Part shown: positions 1-8,758 of the stretch, piece after piece
Layout: the number at the start of each line of letters is the position of its first letter
How positions within the stretch are numbered: the stretch's first letter is position 1
Source: Pseudomonadales bacterium
GTDB taxonomy: Bacteria > Pseudomonadota > Gammaproteobacteria > Pseudomonadales > Pseudohongiellaceae
Direction: 5' to 3'
Length of the DNA: 64,000 bases
Assembly: GCA_023257655.1 (NCBI GenBank)
Contig: JALRBQ010000039.1
Coordinates: 1 to 64,000, forward strand
The notes under the pieces: generated by a model
Told to the model about the DNA's origin: nothing
Database searches by the model: none
The model's input: only the letters and a program-made list of their open reading frames with translations
Translations under genes and position numbers: made by a program

Positions 1-54
1 CTGAGCACCCAAGGATGCCACACTGCGACCAAACAATAACGCAGGTGTCGTCTC

Positions 55-981
55 ATGAAACTCGCTCTCACCCCACTTCTACTCGCCGCTTCCCTTTCAC
101 TGAACACTGCCCTGGCTGAGACCAGTGTGCTGTTCATCGGCAACAGTTTCACGTTTGGCTACGGTTCTGCCGCCCGGTTTTACCGGGCAGATTCAGTTAC
201 CGATCTGAACAATGAAGGGATTGGTGGCGTACCGGCGCTCTTCAAGTCTTTCACGGACCAGGCTGGCCTCGACTACGACGTCTATCTGGAAACCCGTGGC
301 GGCAGTGGCATCGATTTTCACCTCGCCGAGAAGCTCGGAGTAATCGGACGTCGTCCCTGGGACCAGGTGGTCATGCATGGCTACAGCACGATGGATGCCG
401 AAGCGCCAGGCAACCCGGCCAAGCTGGTTGCAACGACAGCGCAGATGGCGGAGTTCCTGCGCGGCAAAAATCCCGCTGTGGAAATCTATCTCACCGCAAC
501 GTGGTCACGGGCAGACCAGACGTATGTGGCGGATCGGCCCTGGTACGGCAAGCCAATCGACCAGATGGCTCGCGACTTGCGCGGTGCCTACGATCTGGCG
601 GCGGTCGCTCCCGGAGTGACGGCGGTCAATGGCGTGGGAGAAGCCTGGCAGCGTGCTATCGATGCCGGGTTGGCAGATCCGAATCCCTATGATGGCATCG
701 ATGCTGACAAGATCGATCTGTGGACCTTCGATCACTATCACGCCAGCGTGTTCGGTTATTACCTCGAAGCGCTGGTAGTGTTTGGCAATCTCACCGGGCG
801 TGATCCTCGCTCGCTAGGGGATAATGAGTGTTCAGGCTACGAGTTGGGATTGTCACGCCAGCAGGTGGCAGGATTGCAGCAGGCAGCCTATGAGCAATTG
901 GCGGCTGACGAACGTGTGCGACCGAACCCACTGGAGATTCCGCGCCGGGTAAACCCGGAGCGTTGCAACGCGCCGAGATAG
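55..981 (+). CDS. Exported SGNH/GDSL-type hydrolase
   Basis: Probable periplasmic or secreted esterase/lipase-like hydrolase; the substrate cannot be told. The N-terminus is a signal peptide of about 21 residues ending ALA. It is followed at once by the block I motif FIGNSFTFG, with the presumed nucleophile Ser31. A D-x-x-H arrangement (Asp226/His229, in DHYHASVFGYYLEA) near the C-terminus fits block V, which supplies the Asp and His of the triad. At 308 residues the length is normal for single-domain SGNH hydrolases. It stands alone: the next gene is convergent, 17 bp away. Catalytic assignment rests on motif recognition only. Some GNSFT proteins are annotated as DUF4886 and have no tested activity. 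Confidence 0.8.
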   Translation: MKLALTPLLLAASLSLNTALAETSVLFIGNSFTFGYGSAARFYRADSVTDLNNEGIGGVPALFKSFTDQAGLDYDVYLETRGGSGIDFHLAEKLGVIGRRPWDQVVMHGYSTMDAEAPGNPAKLVATTAQMAEFLRGKNPAVEIYLTATWSRADQTYVADRPWYGKPIDQMARDLRGAYDLAAVAPGVTAVNGVGEAWQRAIDAGLADPNPYDGIDADKIDLWTFDHYHASVFGYYLEALVVFGNLTGRDPRSLGDNECSGYELGLSRQQVAGLQQAAYEQLAADERVRPNPLEIPRRVNPERCNAPR

Positions 982-998
982 ACTCGAACGTTGCTGCG

Positions 999-2711
999 CT
1001 AGGCCTGCGGTGCGTCGAGGTTAGCGAGTAGCAAGCGTACCTGGAGTGTCAGCTCGTCGAGACGCTCCGGGTCCAGGGAGAGGTCATACAGGGACCGGGC
1101 GGCAGACTCCAGCGCCTTCCCGGTTGCTGAGCCAGGTTCTTCGTAATACGTCAGTGCTCGCTCTTCGGTACGGGCCAATGCCGACAGGGTCTTCTCGTCG
1201 GCATCGCGAGACAGGATACGCAAGAGATCCTGCAAGTTGGCCTTCGCGCTCGATACCACTGCCTGCTGCCGCAGGAAATCCGCAATCACGAGTTCGTAGT
1301 CGGCGGCAGCTTGCTGCCACTGTGTCGCGCTCTGCAACAGTGCTGCGCGTTGCTCTGCCCCGGTATCAGCCGGAGGAAACGATAGCGCGCGTGCATTGCG
1401 CTGCATCTCGATATGTTCATATTGCACAAAATCAAAGTGCGCGACTTCGCCGGAGCGAATGCGGGCCATCTCGGCGGCGATGCGATCGGGTCCTTCCGCC
1501 GTCCGTTGCAAGGCATCCGTATAATCAGAGTGATGGCGTTGCGCAATTTCCCCTGTTGCAGGCAGTCTGGTTCGCGAAGAGAAGCGCGACTCATCAGCAC
1601 CCTCGCGAGTGACGCTGCACTCCATGGTGATGGTATAGCTGCCGCTCGCCGAACAGTTACCCATCATGCCGAGACTGTCGCCCAGCGAACGGAGGAAGGC
1701 GACGATGTCATCGATATCCTCGTTTTCGAGATATCGCCCCAACTCATGTCGGGCCATGCCATCGACAGCCTGCTGTAGCGAAGTGACACTGCCGTCATGC
1801 AGCCACGGGCCGGTAGTGGCAACATTGTGTAGCGTCGGCACCTTGAACACATGCCGGTCCTGTTCGCGACCGGTGCGGGCATACAGGCCATCGTCTGCAC
1901 TGTCTGCCGGGCGGCTGGCCGAATACCAGGGTTCCGCGACTCCAAGAGGCTGATAGGAATTGCCACCGAGGTTGATGCCGTTATGACAGCTGGCACAGCC
2001 AACTTCCAGAAAGCGCTGCTGGCCACGAAGCACCTGCCGGCTGAGTGGTTCCTTGTCCTCGCCAAATTGGCTCAGAAACGGCGACGGCAAGCCAGTGAAA
2101 TTCATGGTTTCGTAGTAGGCGATGGCGTCTGTGAGGTTGTAGGCGGTGATGCCATCCGCATAGAGCGCGTCAAAGGCGTCGACGTATTCGGGCAGGGTGG
2201 CGAGCAGGCTTACGACACTCTCGAGATCATGGCCCAGTTCTGCCGGGTTCTCGATGGGACCGCGCGCCTGCTCGTGCAGGTTGAAGGCGCGACCGTCCCA
2301 AAACTGGCGGAAGTTCAGCGCTGCATTAAAAATGGTGGGGGCATTGAGCGTGCCCTCGGCGCCACCAATGCCAAAAGGCACGGGGCGATGATCCACTCCA
2401 CCCATCAGGGCGATATGACAGGAGGCGCAGGAGACCGTACCATCCCGGGACAGGCGCCGCTCGTTGAATAGGGTCGAGCCGAGTTGCAGTTTAGCCGGAT
2501 CCAGAGCAGTGGGATCAACCGCGGGCATGGCCCGAAATACCGCGTTCGCGGACGGATGGTCCACGTCTCCGCGAATCAGGGAAGGCGCACCGCGGGCATT
2601 ACTGAACGCCAGCCAGGCCTGCTCGAGTTCGGACTGGGAAGTCGGAGCCGCGACGCCACAGGCAGGTAGCAGGACTGACAGTAAACCAGCGAGTAGGATT
2701 GGGTGTTTCAT
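999..2711 (-). CDS. MauG/cytochrome c peroxidase-like di-heme protein with C-terminal extension
   Basis: Exported di-heme protein of the bacterial cytochrome c peroxidase/MauG family. Two CxxCH heme sites are visible, CASCH at residues 95-99 and CASCH at 239-243, with the family spacing and typical text around them (GTLNAPTIFNAA, FWDGRA, VPTLHNVATTGPWLHDG). The N-terminus is hydrophobic and has a possible lipobox (LLPAC, Cys18), so it may be a lipoprotein facing the periplasm. Canonical family members are about 320-400 residues; this one has about 200 extra C-terminal residues of unclear fold. It could reduce peroxide or oxidise a protein or small substrate. No mau or partner gene is adjacent. 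Confidence 0.85.
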   Translation of the reverse strand: MKHPILLAGLLSVLLPACGVAAPTSQSELEQAWLAFSNARGAPSLIRGDVDHPSANAVFRAMPAVDPTALDPAKLQLGSTLFNERRLSRDGTVSCASCHIALMGGVDHRPVPFGIGGAEGTLNAPTIFNAALNFRQFWDGRAFNLHEQARGPIENPAELGHDLESVVSLLATLPEYVDAFDALYADGITAYNLTDAIAYYETMNFTGLPSPFLSQFGEDKEPLSRQVLRGQQRFLEVGCASCHNGINLGGNSYQPLGVAEPWYSASRPADSADDGLYARTGREQDRHVFKVPTLHNVATTGPWLHDGSVTSLQQAVDGMARHELGRYLENEDIDDIVAFLRSLGDSLGMMGNCSASGSYTITMECSVTREGADESRFSSRTRLPATGEIAQRHHSDYTDALQRTAEGPDRIAAEMARIRSGEVAHFDFVQYEHIEMQRNARALSFPPADTGAEQRAALLQSATQWQQAAADYELVIADFLRQQAVVSSAKANLQDLLRILSRDADEKTLSALARTEERALTYYEEPGSATGKALESAARSLYDLSLDPERLDELTLQVRLLLANLDAPQA

Positions 2712-2787
2712 TGCTTCAGGAGCGCCCGGTGAATTACACAGAGCGCATCATACCGTAAAAATTCGGCCTGGTGGCACTGCGGCACCG

Positions 2788-2809
2788 GTCGCGGAACCTG
2801 TTCCGCGAC
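2788..2809. terminator. Perfect 9-bp inverted repeat downstream of the OmpA gene
   Basis: GTCGCGGAA, loop CCTG, then TTCCGCGAC forms a stable GC-rich hairpin about 40 bp beyond the end of the OmpA-family gene. No T-run follows on either strand, so a role as an intrinsic terminator is uncertain. It could also stabilise the mRNA 3' end. Confidence 0.4.
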
Positions 2810-2847
2810 GGGCTGCCGAGAGCTTGACTTCGTGGCGCAGTCCGGCG

Positions 2848-3501
2848 CTAGGCGCCAACAGCCACAATCTGCAATTCAACGCGGCGGTTGGCAGCGCGTC
2901 CGGATTCAGTTCCGTTGGAGGCGATAGGCTGATCGGGGCCGTAGCCCTGGGTCAGGATGCGGGACTGGTCAATGCCCTGCGTGACCAGGAAATTCGCCAC
3001 GCTACGGGCGCGTCGATCCGAGAGGTTGTAGTTGTAATCGGCCGCTCCGGTCGAATCGGTGTGGCCGTTGATCTGCAACTTCGTGTCCGTGTACTTGTAG
3101 AGAATGGCAGCCACGGAATTCAGTGCCGGTTCGAACTCCTGTCGCAGCGTGTACTGGTTTGTTGCAAACGTGACATTGCCAGGCATGATCAAGTCCAAAC
3201 GATCGCCATTGCGTACCACCTGCACGCCAGTACCCTGCAATTGTTCGCGCAGTTCAGCTTCCTGAACATCCATGTAGGCGCCGATGCCGGCACCGATCGC
3301 GCCACAACCAGCGGCGGCGTTGCGGGCGCGCTTGCTGCTCTCGCCCGCACCTACCAGTCCACAGACAACCGCGCCCACTGCGCCATACTTGACGGCGTTG
3401 CTGGTCTGGCGTTCGCCTGTATACGGATTAATGGTGGTACAGCCGATGACCATTGAGGCCAGCACGCCGACACCGGCCAGGTTCAAAATTCCGCGTTTCA
3501 T
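2848..3501 (-). CDS. OmpA-family lipoprotein with glycine-zipper (YiaD-like)
   Basis: Outer-membrane lipoprotein that anchors to peptidoglycan. The start at 3501 gives a normal lipoprotein signal (MKRGILNLAG...VIGC). The longer in-frame reading back to 3714 has no signal peptide and is rejected. A Gly/Ala-rich glycine-zipper-like stretch follows (GAVGAVVCGLVGAGES, GCGAIGAGIGAYMD). The C-terminal half is an OmpA_C domain with the peptidoglycan-binding signature NGHTDSTG...NLSDRRARSVANFL and a final NRRVELQI. The 217-residue length matches the YiaD type. It probably helps envelope integrity. It is transcribed alone and convergent to nothing close. Confidence 0.9.
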   Translation of the reverse strand: MKRGILNLAGVGVLASMVIGCTTINPYTGERQTSNAVKYGAVGAVVCGLVGAGESSKRARNAAAGCGAIGAGIGAYMDVQEAELREQLQGTGVQVVRNGDRLDLIMPGNVTFATNQYTLRQEFEPALNSVAAILYKYTDTKLQINGHTDSTGAADYNYNLSDRRARSVANFLVTQGIDQSRILTQGYGPDQPIASNGTESGRAANRRVELQIVAVGA

Positions 3502-3839
3502 AAATGATAGTCTCACTGAGTAAATGTTTGTGAAAAGTCGGATTGCGAGTAGTGATTCTGTCTGACAGTCTACAAGGCGAGCGTGTCTGCGTCTGGCGCG
3601 TGAAACTGGAACTGTAACGGATTTCACATTTTTCCAGACTGACCTTCTTTTGTATCGTTTGGACATGGTCAGGTTAGCGGCGCGAGGGCTCGACAGTGAA
3701 CACCTGTGGGCCACTTTTTACAAGTTTTGAGATCCAGAAATGTTCAGCAGAAATTACGACATAATTCGCTCTGCCGAGGCACTCACGTCACTTGTCGATA
3801 GGCGTGAGTACCTCGGTTATTGCGAGGCTCTTGCAGGAC
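3502..3839. other. Intergenic region upstream of the OmpA gene
   Basis: About 340 bp between the OmpA-family gene and the end of the next gene upstream. Short reading frames here are shadows or have no start signals. It presumably carries the OmpA promoter. I see no convincing repeat, RNA gene or terminator. Confidence 0.4.
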
Positions 3840-4838
3840 TTACTGTTCATCCTCCAGCGCAGATACTGGAATGCCGTTTTCATCCAGGCCTTCCAGATCG
3901 TAGCGGCGCCATCCGGCGAGAATACCGGCCAGACCATGGTTGCCCTCGTGACAGGCGTACTCGTAGATCGGGTCGGAGATGCGACGCATCGGCAGTCGCG
4001 CTGACCAGCTGCTGTCCCAGGATTCGGGATCCTCGACCGTGAAGTCATAGTCCAGGGTATTCTCGTCGATCCAGGTGAAGCGCTCTTCCACCTTGGCACT
4101 GGGTGACATATTGCGCCAGCCATACCAGTAGTAATAGTTTTCGGTGTTGATGACGAGCGTATCGCCCTCCCAGTGCGCGATAGAATCCCCTTCCCATTTC
4201 AATTGCTTGGTGCTGTGTTCATCGGCGAACGGGATGATGCGGGCGGCGTGAATCATTTCGTTGAGAATCACCACATGGTCTTTGGTCTGCACCAGTTGCA
4301 TGTTGTTGTTATACGAGCCTGACACCATGGGCGGACCGGTACGGGCATTCATGATGCAGCGGTCATTGAGGGTGCGGGCTTCGGGGCCGGCGCTCTCTCT
4401 GCGCATCTGATTGATCTTGGCATTGCGTGCGCGACCGGCGGCGTTCAGTGGAGGCACGCGGCCGTTCTCGGGTTCGTAAATCATGGAGGTACGGCGGTCG
4501 GCCACGGTTTCCTTGCCGCGCTCATACCAGAATTCATTGTAGGAGATCACGCCGGGTGGATAGCCGGCACCGCCCACCGAATCGATGATCAGATCACGAT
4601 TCTGGCGTTCATTCTCATAGGCTTCCCATTCCGCCGCTTCCTCGGCTGTCAGTGTGGCCTTGTCGGCCAGTTCCACCGGGCGCTCGAGCGGGGTAATGGT
4701 GCGGAAGGTATAGGTGCCCTGCATGTCGGGTTGACCGTATTCGGTGCGGGGAATCGTGCCGTTCTGGGCGAGTAGCCCGGCACTCAGCAACAGGCTGCCT
4801 GGTGTAAGAGCGAGCGCGGCGAGAAGCGACTTTCTCAT
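3840..4838 (-). CDS. Secreted protein of unknown function, 'YACHEGN' family, copy 1
   Basis: Exported protein (signal peptide about residues 1-24, ending LLAQ) of 332 residues and unknown function. It shares a clear set of motifs with two other genes here (41462-42502 and 61528-62514): TEYGQPDMQGTY near the N-terminus, ITPLERP, DRC, YNN, a MIHAARIIP block, WEGDTLVI, ERF, TVEDP and a C-terminal YEYACHEGNHG. The invariant Cys and His residues could bind metal or form a disulfide (inference). A strong ribosome site, GGGAGGAA, lies 4 bp before the ATG. The gene is monocistronic. I know homologues as abundant unnamed exported proteins in environmental Proteobacteria and Acidobacteria, but no biochemical function. 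Confidence 0.8.
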   Translation of the reverse strand: MRKSLLAALALTPGSLLLSAGLLAQNGTIPRTEYGQPDMQGTYTFRTITPLERPVELADKATLTAEEAAEWEAYENERQNRDLIIDSVGGAGYPPGVISYNEFWYERGKETVADRRTSMIYEPENGRVPPLNAAGRARNAKINQMRRESAGPEARTLNDRCIMNARTGPPMVSGSYNNNMQLVQTKDHVVILNEMIHAARIIPFADEHSTKQLKWEGDSIAHWEGDTLVINTENYYYWYGWRNMSPSAKVEERFTWIDENTLDYDFTVEDPESWDSSWSARLPMRRISDPIYEYACHEGNHGLAGILAGWRRYDLEGLDENGIPVSALEDEQ

Positions 4839-4971
4839 GGGTTCCTCCCTTTATTTGTACTCGTGCGTGGATTTATCGGGACGGCTGCCGTGAAATTACT
4901 CCCATTTACTGCATTGATAAAGCAAAAATTCCCCCCAGGCTCTTCTGCACAAACGCGGCTTTCGCAGACCG

Positions 4972-6407
4972 TCAGTCGATGCCAATGAGCGTCAGATAGT
5001 AGGTATTGCCTGACTGGCTCAAGGCAAATTTCACATTGCTGTAGGTGCCGCTGCTACCAGTCACACGCAGAAGGGGAATTGTGATGACATTGCCGACGAA
5101 ACTTGCCACACCGGAGGAACTTCCGCTCCAGCCAGTTACTTCGTCGATGCGAAACACGATGCTCGGTGATTGGCTGATCAGACTGGTTTGCAGATAGAGC
5201 AAACCGCTGCTGCCGGCATTGACTGCAAAATTCAACGCCCCTGTCTGCAGGTTTATCTCGGCCGCCGACGTGGTCGCCGGTGCCGCCGAAGACCCATAGA
5301 GATTGTCAAAATTGCGATAATCCACAATGACGAAGTTATTGTTCCGGTATTCAGACAGAATGAGTGTCACATAATAGGAACGGCCCGACGGCGGAGGATC
5401 GAATCCTGTTACGCGTGACACACTGGTGTAATGGTAACCACCGGAGAGCGGGTTCAGGGTGCTCTCGCCAAGAATGTAGCCCGTTAGCTCGCCGCCGCTG
5501 TAACGCGAGGTGGTTGCCCATAGAGACAATTGCAGAGTGCCGGAAGTGCCATTGCCGGAATTGACAATGGAATCGACGGTCATTGTCAGGTTGGAGCCCG
5601 AGACCGAATAGCCGAGTGACCCGTCCATCGACATGCTGCTGCCCGAACTGGTGCTGCCGCCGGAACTCGATCCACCACCGCCTGAGTTGCTGTCCTGAAA
5701 TACGTACAGGGCATACACGAGCGCCTTTTTCTCGTTGTCGGGATTACGAAACGCCAGATAATAGTCACCCGGAGCGAGATTCAGGGTCGCCAGTCCGGGT
5801 TGATTGGGATCGGATTCCGCTGAGTAATCGGGGTAATGCGAGAATGTGCCGTTGCTGGTGAACGCATTGAGTGAACTGGCGGGGATGAGGAAGAAATCCA
5901 GACCAGTGTTGCAGCCCTCCATGACATAGGTGTAACCGGCCTGGATCGTGAATCCCTGCCAGAGTTTGCCATTTGCACTGACGCTGGTTGCTTTGCTGAA
6001 GTAGGTGTCGACTACGTGGCATCGTCTTTGGGTGGCCACAGCTCGAGCTCATAGGACACAGTGTTGGCGACGTTGGCCTTGTTACGCACTCCCAAAGAAT
6101 AACTGCCAGGACCTAGAGTGAAGGAATTAATGCCGTATTGGCCGTCAAAGCCGTCGTAATAGCTGACGGAGCCGCCATTGACGAAGGTTTGTGCATTGTT
6201 GCTGTTCATCACGATCAGGGTCGCGCTGTAGTCGGCGGCGAAATAGAGCGTGAAAGTGGTGTTTTGTTTGACTTCGAAAGAACCCTGAATAACAGATTGT
6301 CCGACCTGCAGCGTTCTGCCCTTGGAACCCATGAAATCTGCAGAGGCTGTTGAACAGAAGAGAGCGCCAAGCCAGGCCATTGATAGTGCAAGCAGAAGTT
6401 TACGCAT
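4972..6407 (-). pseudogene. Exported two-repeat beta-rich protein, frameshifted
   Basis: One gene appears split into two frames. The first part (6407 back to 6012) has a signal peptide starting MRKLLLALSMAW and a beta-rich domain ending LELWPPKDDAT-stop. The second (in frame from about 6030 back to 4972) continues in another frame with VVDTYFSKATSV. The two halves hold a duplicated domain: LGPGSYSLGVRNK in the first matches LAPGDYYLAFRNP in the second. A Gly/Ser linker (SNSGGGGSSSGGS) and a further beta-rich C-terminal region follow. Restoring one missing base near 6020 joins the frames and removes the stop. This could be a real null mutation, slippage or a sequence error. The repeats resemble pre-peptidase C-terminal-like beta-sandwiches, but I cannot assign a family. 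Confidence 0.65.
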
Positions 6408-6663
6408 TCGACTCTTCCGTTTCTGATGCGTGTGCGGTTCCGATCCATCCCGAAACCAATGCAATGAATTTCGACAAACAGTACACGCGTTCCAGAAATT
6501 CTGCCAGCGCTTATTGTTAGTTGCCCTGAGAATACAGCCAGATACATTCGTGATCTGGGTAGATAAGTTTGCAGTGTGAGCGGAGCGAATATGAACGCAG
6601 AAAAGGCGTTGAACTCGCCGGCCTTCGAGGTTACTTTGTGGCTATTTCAGCAGGAGAGAAACC

Positions 6664-7737
6664 ATGACACCCACCTTCCAACAAGCTGTACCGAAACGGC
6701 GTCCGACAACGGTTCTCGCCGGGTTGTTCCTATTGATGCCGTCACTGCTCCTGGCACAGCCGCCGGCACCCAATGCCGATCCTTATGCCAATAATGCTGC
6801 CCCGGGAACAGAAGAATTTCCGCTGGCTGCCCCGGCAGGCGTGGACAGCAACGCGTCGACCCGCGCGCCAGCAGGCGCCGCCAACACGGGTGTCTTTGAT
6901 CTGAACACCTGGCGCTATGGTGATGCCTTCGATAGCTCGGGCGACGCCACGATCTGGAATCCGGTGAAGGTCAAATTGACTGCGGGTGGTAAGGTGACTG
7001 GCGGCACAATCTTCGCAGCAACCGACCCCAGCACCTATTGCGCGATGGCGAATGCTGGCTACGATTTTATCTGGACAGAGATGCAGCACAGCCAGCGCGA
7101 TTGGGAGGCGGTTTCCCGCATGTGGCGGACCTGTCCCCATGCCGGCGCGGTGCCGGGTGTGCGCGTAGCCTATACAGATGAGCGCGAGATTCAACATGCA
7201 CTGGATGCCGGGGCGCTCGTGATTGTGGTGCCTACGATCGATACTGTCGAAGAGGCGCGCGAAGTGGTGAACTGGACCTTCTTCCCGCCGCTGGGTCGTC
7301 GCAGTAACGGCGGCGGTCAGGCCTTTGATCGTGCCATGTGGGGTGCAGTCCCCGGTGGTTACCGTGCTACCGCGAACGACAATATCGTCCTCATTCTGAT
7401 GATCGAAACGCTGGAAGGCGTTCAGAATGCCGCAGAGATCGCCAAGGTGCCTGGCGTCTCTGCCATCTTCGCAGCCAGTGGCGACCTCGGGAATTTCAGC
7501 GGTTATCGCCGCGGTCAACCCGATTACGAACGGGTGGTGAATATTGTCCACGACGCGGCACTCAACGCGGGTGTTCGCCTGTGCGGCCCGATGGCCTGGC
7601 GCGATCGCCCTGACTTCACTTGTTTTCAGGCGGGTAGTGAAACGGCGGCCATCGCCCGCGGTGCGGCACTGGAGTTGGGCGATCTTGCTAATACCCAGGG
7701 CCCGGTAGCCGCCGGACCGTTCGCCAATCGGCAATGA
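6664..7737 (+). CDS. Exported HpcH/HpaI-type aldolase-like protein
   Basis: Class II aldolase/citrate-lyase beta-like TIM barrel that would cleave or form C-C bonds of 2-oxo acids. Family blocks are in order: TIFAATDPSTY, YDFIWTEMQHSQRDWE, PGVRVAY, DAGALVIVVPTIDTVEEA, FFPPLGRRS, MIETLEGVQN and the metal-site-like ASGDLGNFSG. At 357 residues it is longer than the usual 250-270 because of an N-terminal extension. That extension holds a signal peptide (hydrophobic stretch ending LLLAQ) and a Pro/Ala/Asn-rich linker, so export to the periplasm is predicted, which is unusual for the family. AGGAG sits 8 bp before the ATG. It may be catalytic or may have lost aldolase activity. Confidence 0.8.
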   Translation: MTPTFQQAVPKRRPTTVLAGLFLLMPSLLLAQPPAPNADPYANNAAPGTEEFPLAAPAGVDSNASTRAPAGAANTGVFDLNTWRYGDAFDSSGDATIWNPVKVKLTAGGKVTGGTIFAATDPSTYCAMANAGYDFIWTEMQHSQRDWEAVSRMWRTCPHAGAVPGVRVAYTDEREIQHALDAGALVIVVPTIDTVEEAREVVNWTFFPPLGRRSNGGGQAFDRAMWGAVPGGYRATANDNIVLILMIETLEGVQNAAEIAKVPGVSAIFAASGDLGNFSGYRRGQPDYERVVNIVHDAALNAGVRLCGPMAWRDRPDFTCFQAGSETAAIARGAALELGDLANTQGPVAAGPFANRQ

Positions 7738-7755
7738 GGTTGGCGGTCTTTCGCG

Positions 7756-8748
7756 CTAGGCGATGTGCAGTGCGCGCCTGACCAGATTGTTCAGCAGGGG
7801 TACCTTGTACTGGTTATGGGCCAGGGTGCGAGCTCCGCGACTGGCGAGGTCACCCAGCGACTGAGCGGTGGCTGCGTCACGCGGTTTGCCGCGCACCGCC
7901 GCCTCCACGTCCAGCAGGCGGCGAGGTTTGCATTCCACCGCACCGGCGACAAAACGCGAATCGCTAATCGTATCGCCGTTTAATTTCATCGCGACGGCGA
8001 TGCTGACCAGCGCGAAATCCCAGACGTTCCTGTCGGCAACTTTCTCGAAATAGAAACTGGCATTGGCCCACGTAGATGGAATGCGCACGGCAGTGAGAAT
8101 CTCGCCGGTGCGCAAGGCGGTTGTATTGCGAATGTCGATGGCAGGTCCGACAAAATAGTCGGCCGCAGGCATCACGCGCTCGCCGTTCTCGCTGCGGATC
8201 ACCATGCTGGCGTCCAAAGCAACGAGGGCGGGCGCGGTATCCGATGGGCTTGCAGCGACACACCGACTCTGACCGAAGATCGCGTGCTCCCGATTCATTC
8301 CCTCCGGCGTGTCGGCATAACAGAGATTGCCGCCCGCTCGATAACAGTCGAGTCCGCGACGGTAATACCAGCAACGAACATCCTGACTGACATTGCCCCC
8401 CAGGGTGCCGGCATTGCGGATCTGGGGACTCGCTACCCGTCCTGCCGCCGCGGCGAGCACGCCGTAACGCTGGTTGATCAGGGGGCTTGTGGCAATCTCG
8501 GTCAGGGAGGTAAGTGCCCCGATCTCGATGCCGTCGGCAGTCTCGGAGATGCCACGCAGGGCGGCGATCCCGTTCAGGTCGATCAGCGCCTCCGCGCGTT
8601 TGGCGCGGTCCTTCAGCCAACCATAGGTGTCCTGGCCGCCGCCCAGCAACCAGCCGCGTTCGCCAAGGCGGGCCGCCAGAGCCAGGGCATCCTCAACTTG
8701 CACGGGTTGATACAACTCCATATCCGGCATGACGTCGTGTGATGGCAT
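7756..8748 (-). CDS. Molybdo-hydroxylase FAD subunit with four-Cys cluster loop (PaoB-like)
   Basis: FAD-binding middle subunit of a xanthine-dehydrogenase-family enzyme; it passes electrons from the 2Fe-2S subunit to an acceptor. FAD motifs include LLGGGQDTYGWLKD, IEIGALTSLTEI and NAGTLGGNVSQD. A loop with four cysteines (RCWYYRRGLDC, then NLC and SRC) matches the [4Fe-4S] insertion of PaoB and 4-hydroxybenzoyl-CoA reductase beta subunits. The start at 8748 is chosen because GAGGAA lies 6 bp upstream and it begins 10 bp after the preceding gene; an upstream in-frame start at 8811 would overlap that gene. Third gene of a three-gene operon. Confidence 0.88.
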   Translation of the reverse strand: MPSHDVMPDMELYQPVQVEDALALAARLGERGWLLGGGQDTYGWLKDRAKRAEALIDLNGIAALRGISETADGIEIGALTSLTEIATSPLINQRYGVLAAAAGRVASPQIRNAGTLGGNVSQDVRCWYYRRGLDCYRAGGNLCYADTPEGMNREHAIFGQSRCVAASPSDTAPALVALDASMVIRSENGERVMPAADYFVGPAIDIRNTTALRTGEILTAVRIPSTWANASFYFEKVADRNVWDFALVSIAVAMKLNGDTISDSRFVAGAVECKPRRLLDVEAAVRGKPRDAATAQSLGDLASRGARTLAHNQYKVPLLNNLVRRALHIA

Positions 8749-8758
8749 TGTGTCTTCC

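Noticed and set aside
2464-3456. 330-codon frame opposite the OmpA gene and MauG start
   Set aside because: Covers two genes and the gap between them, no homology.
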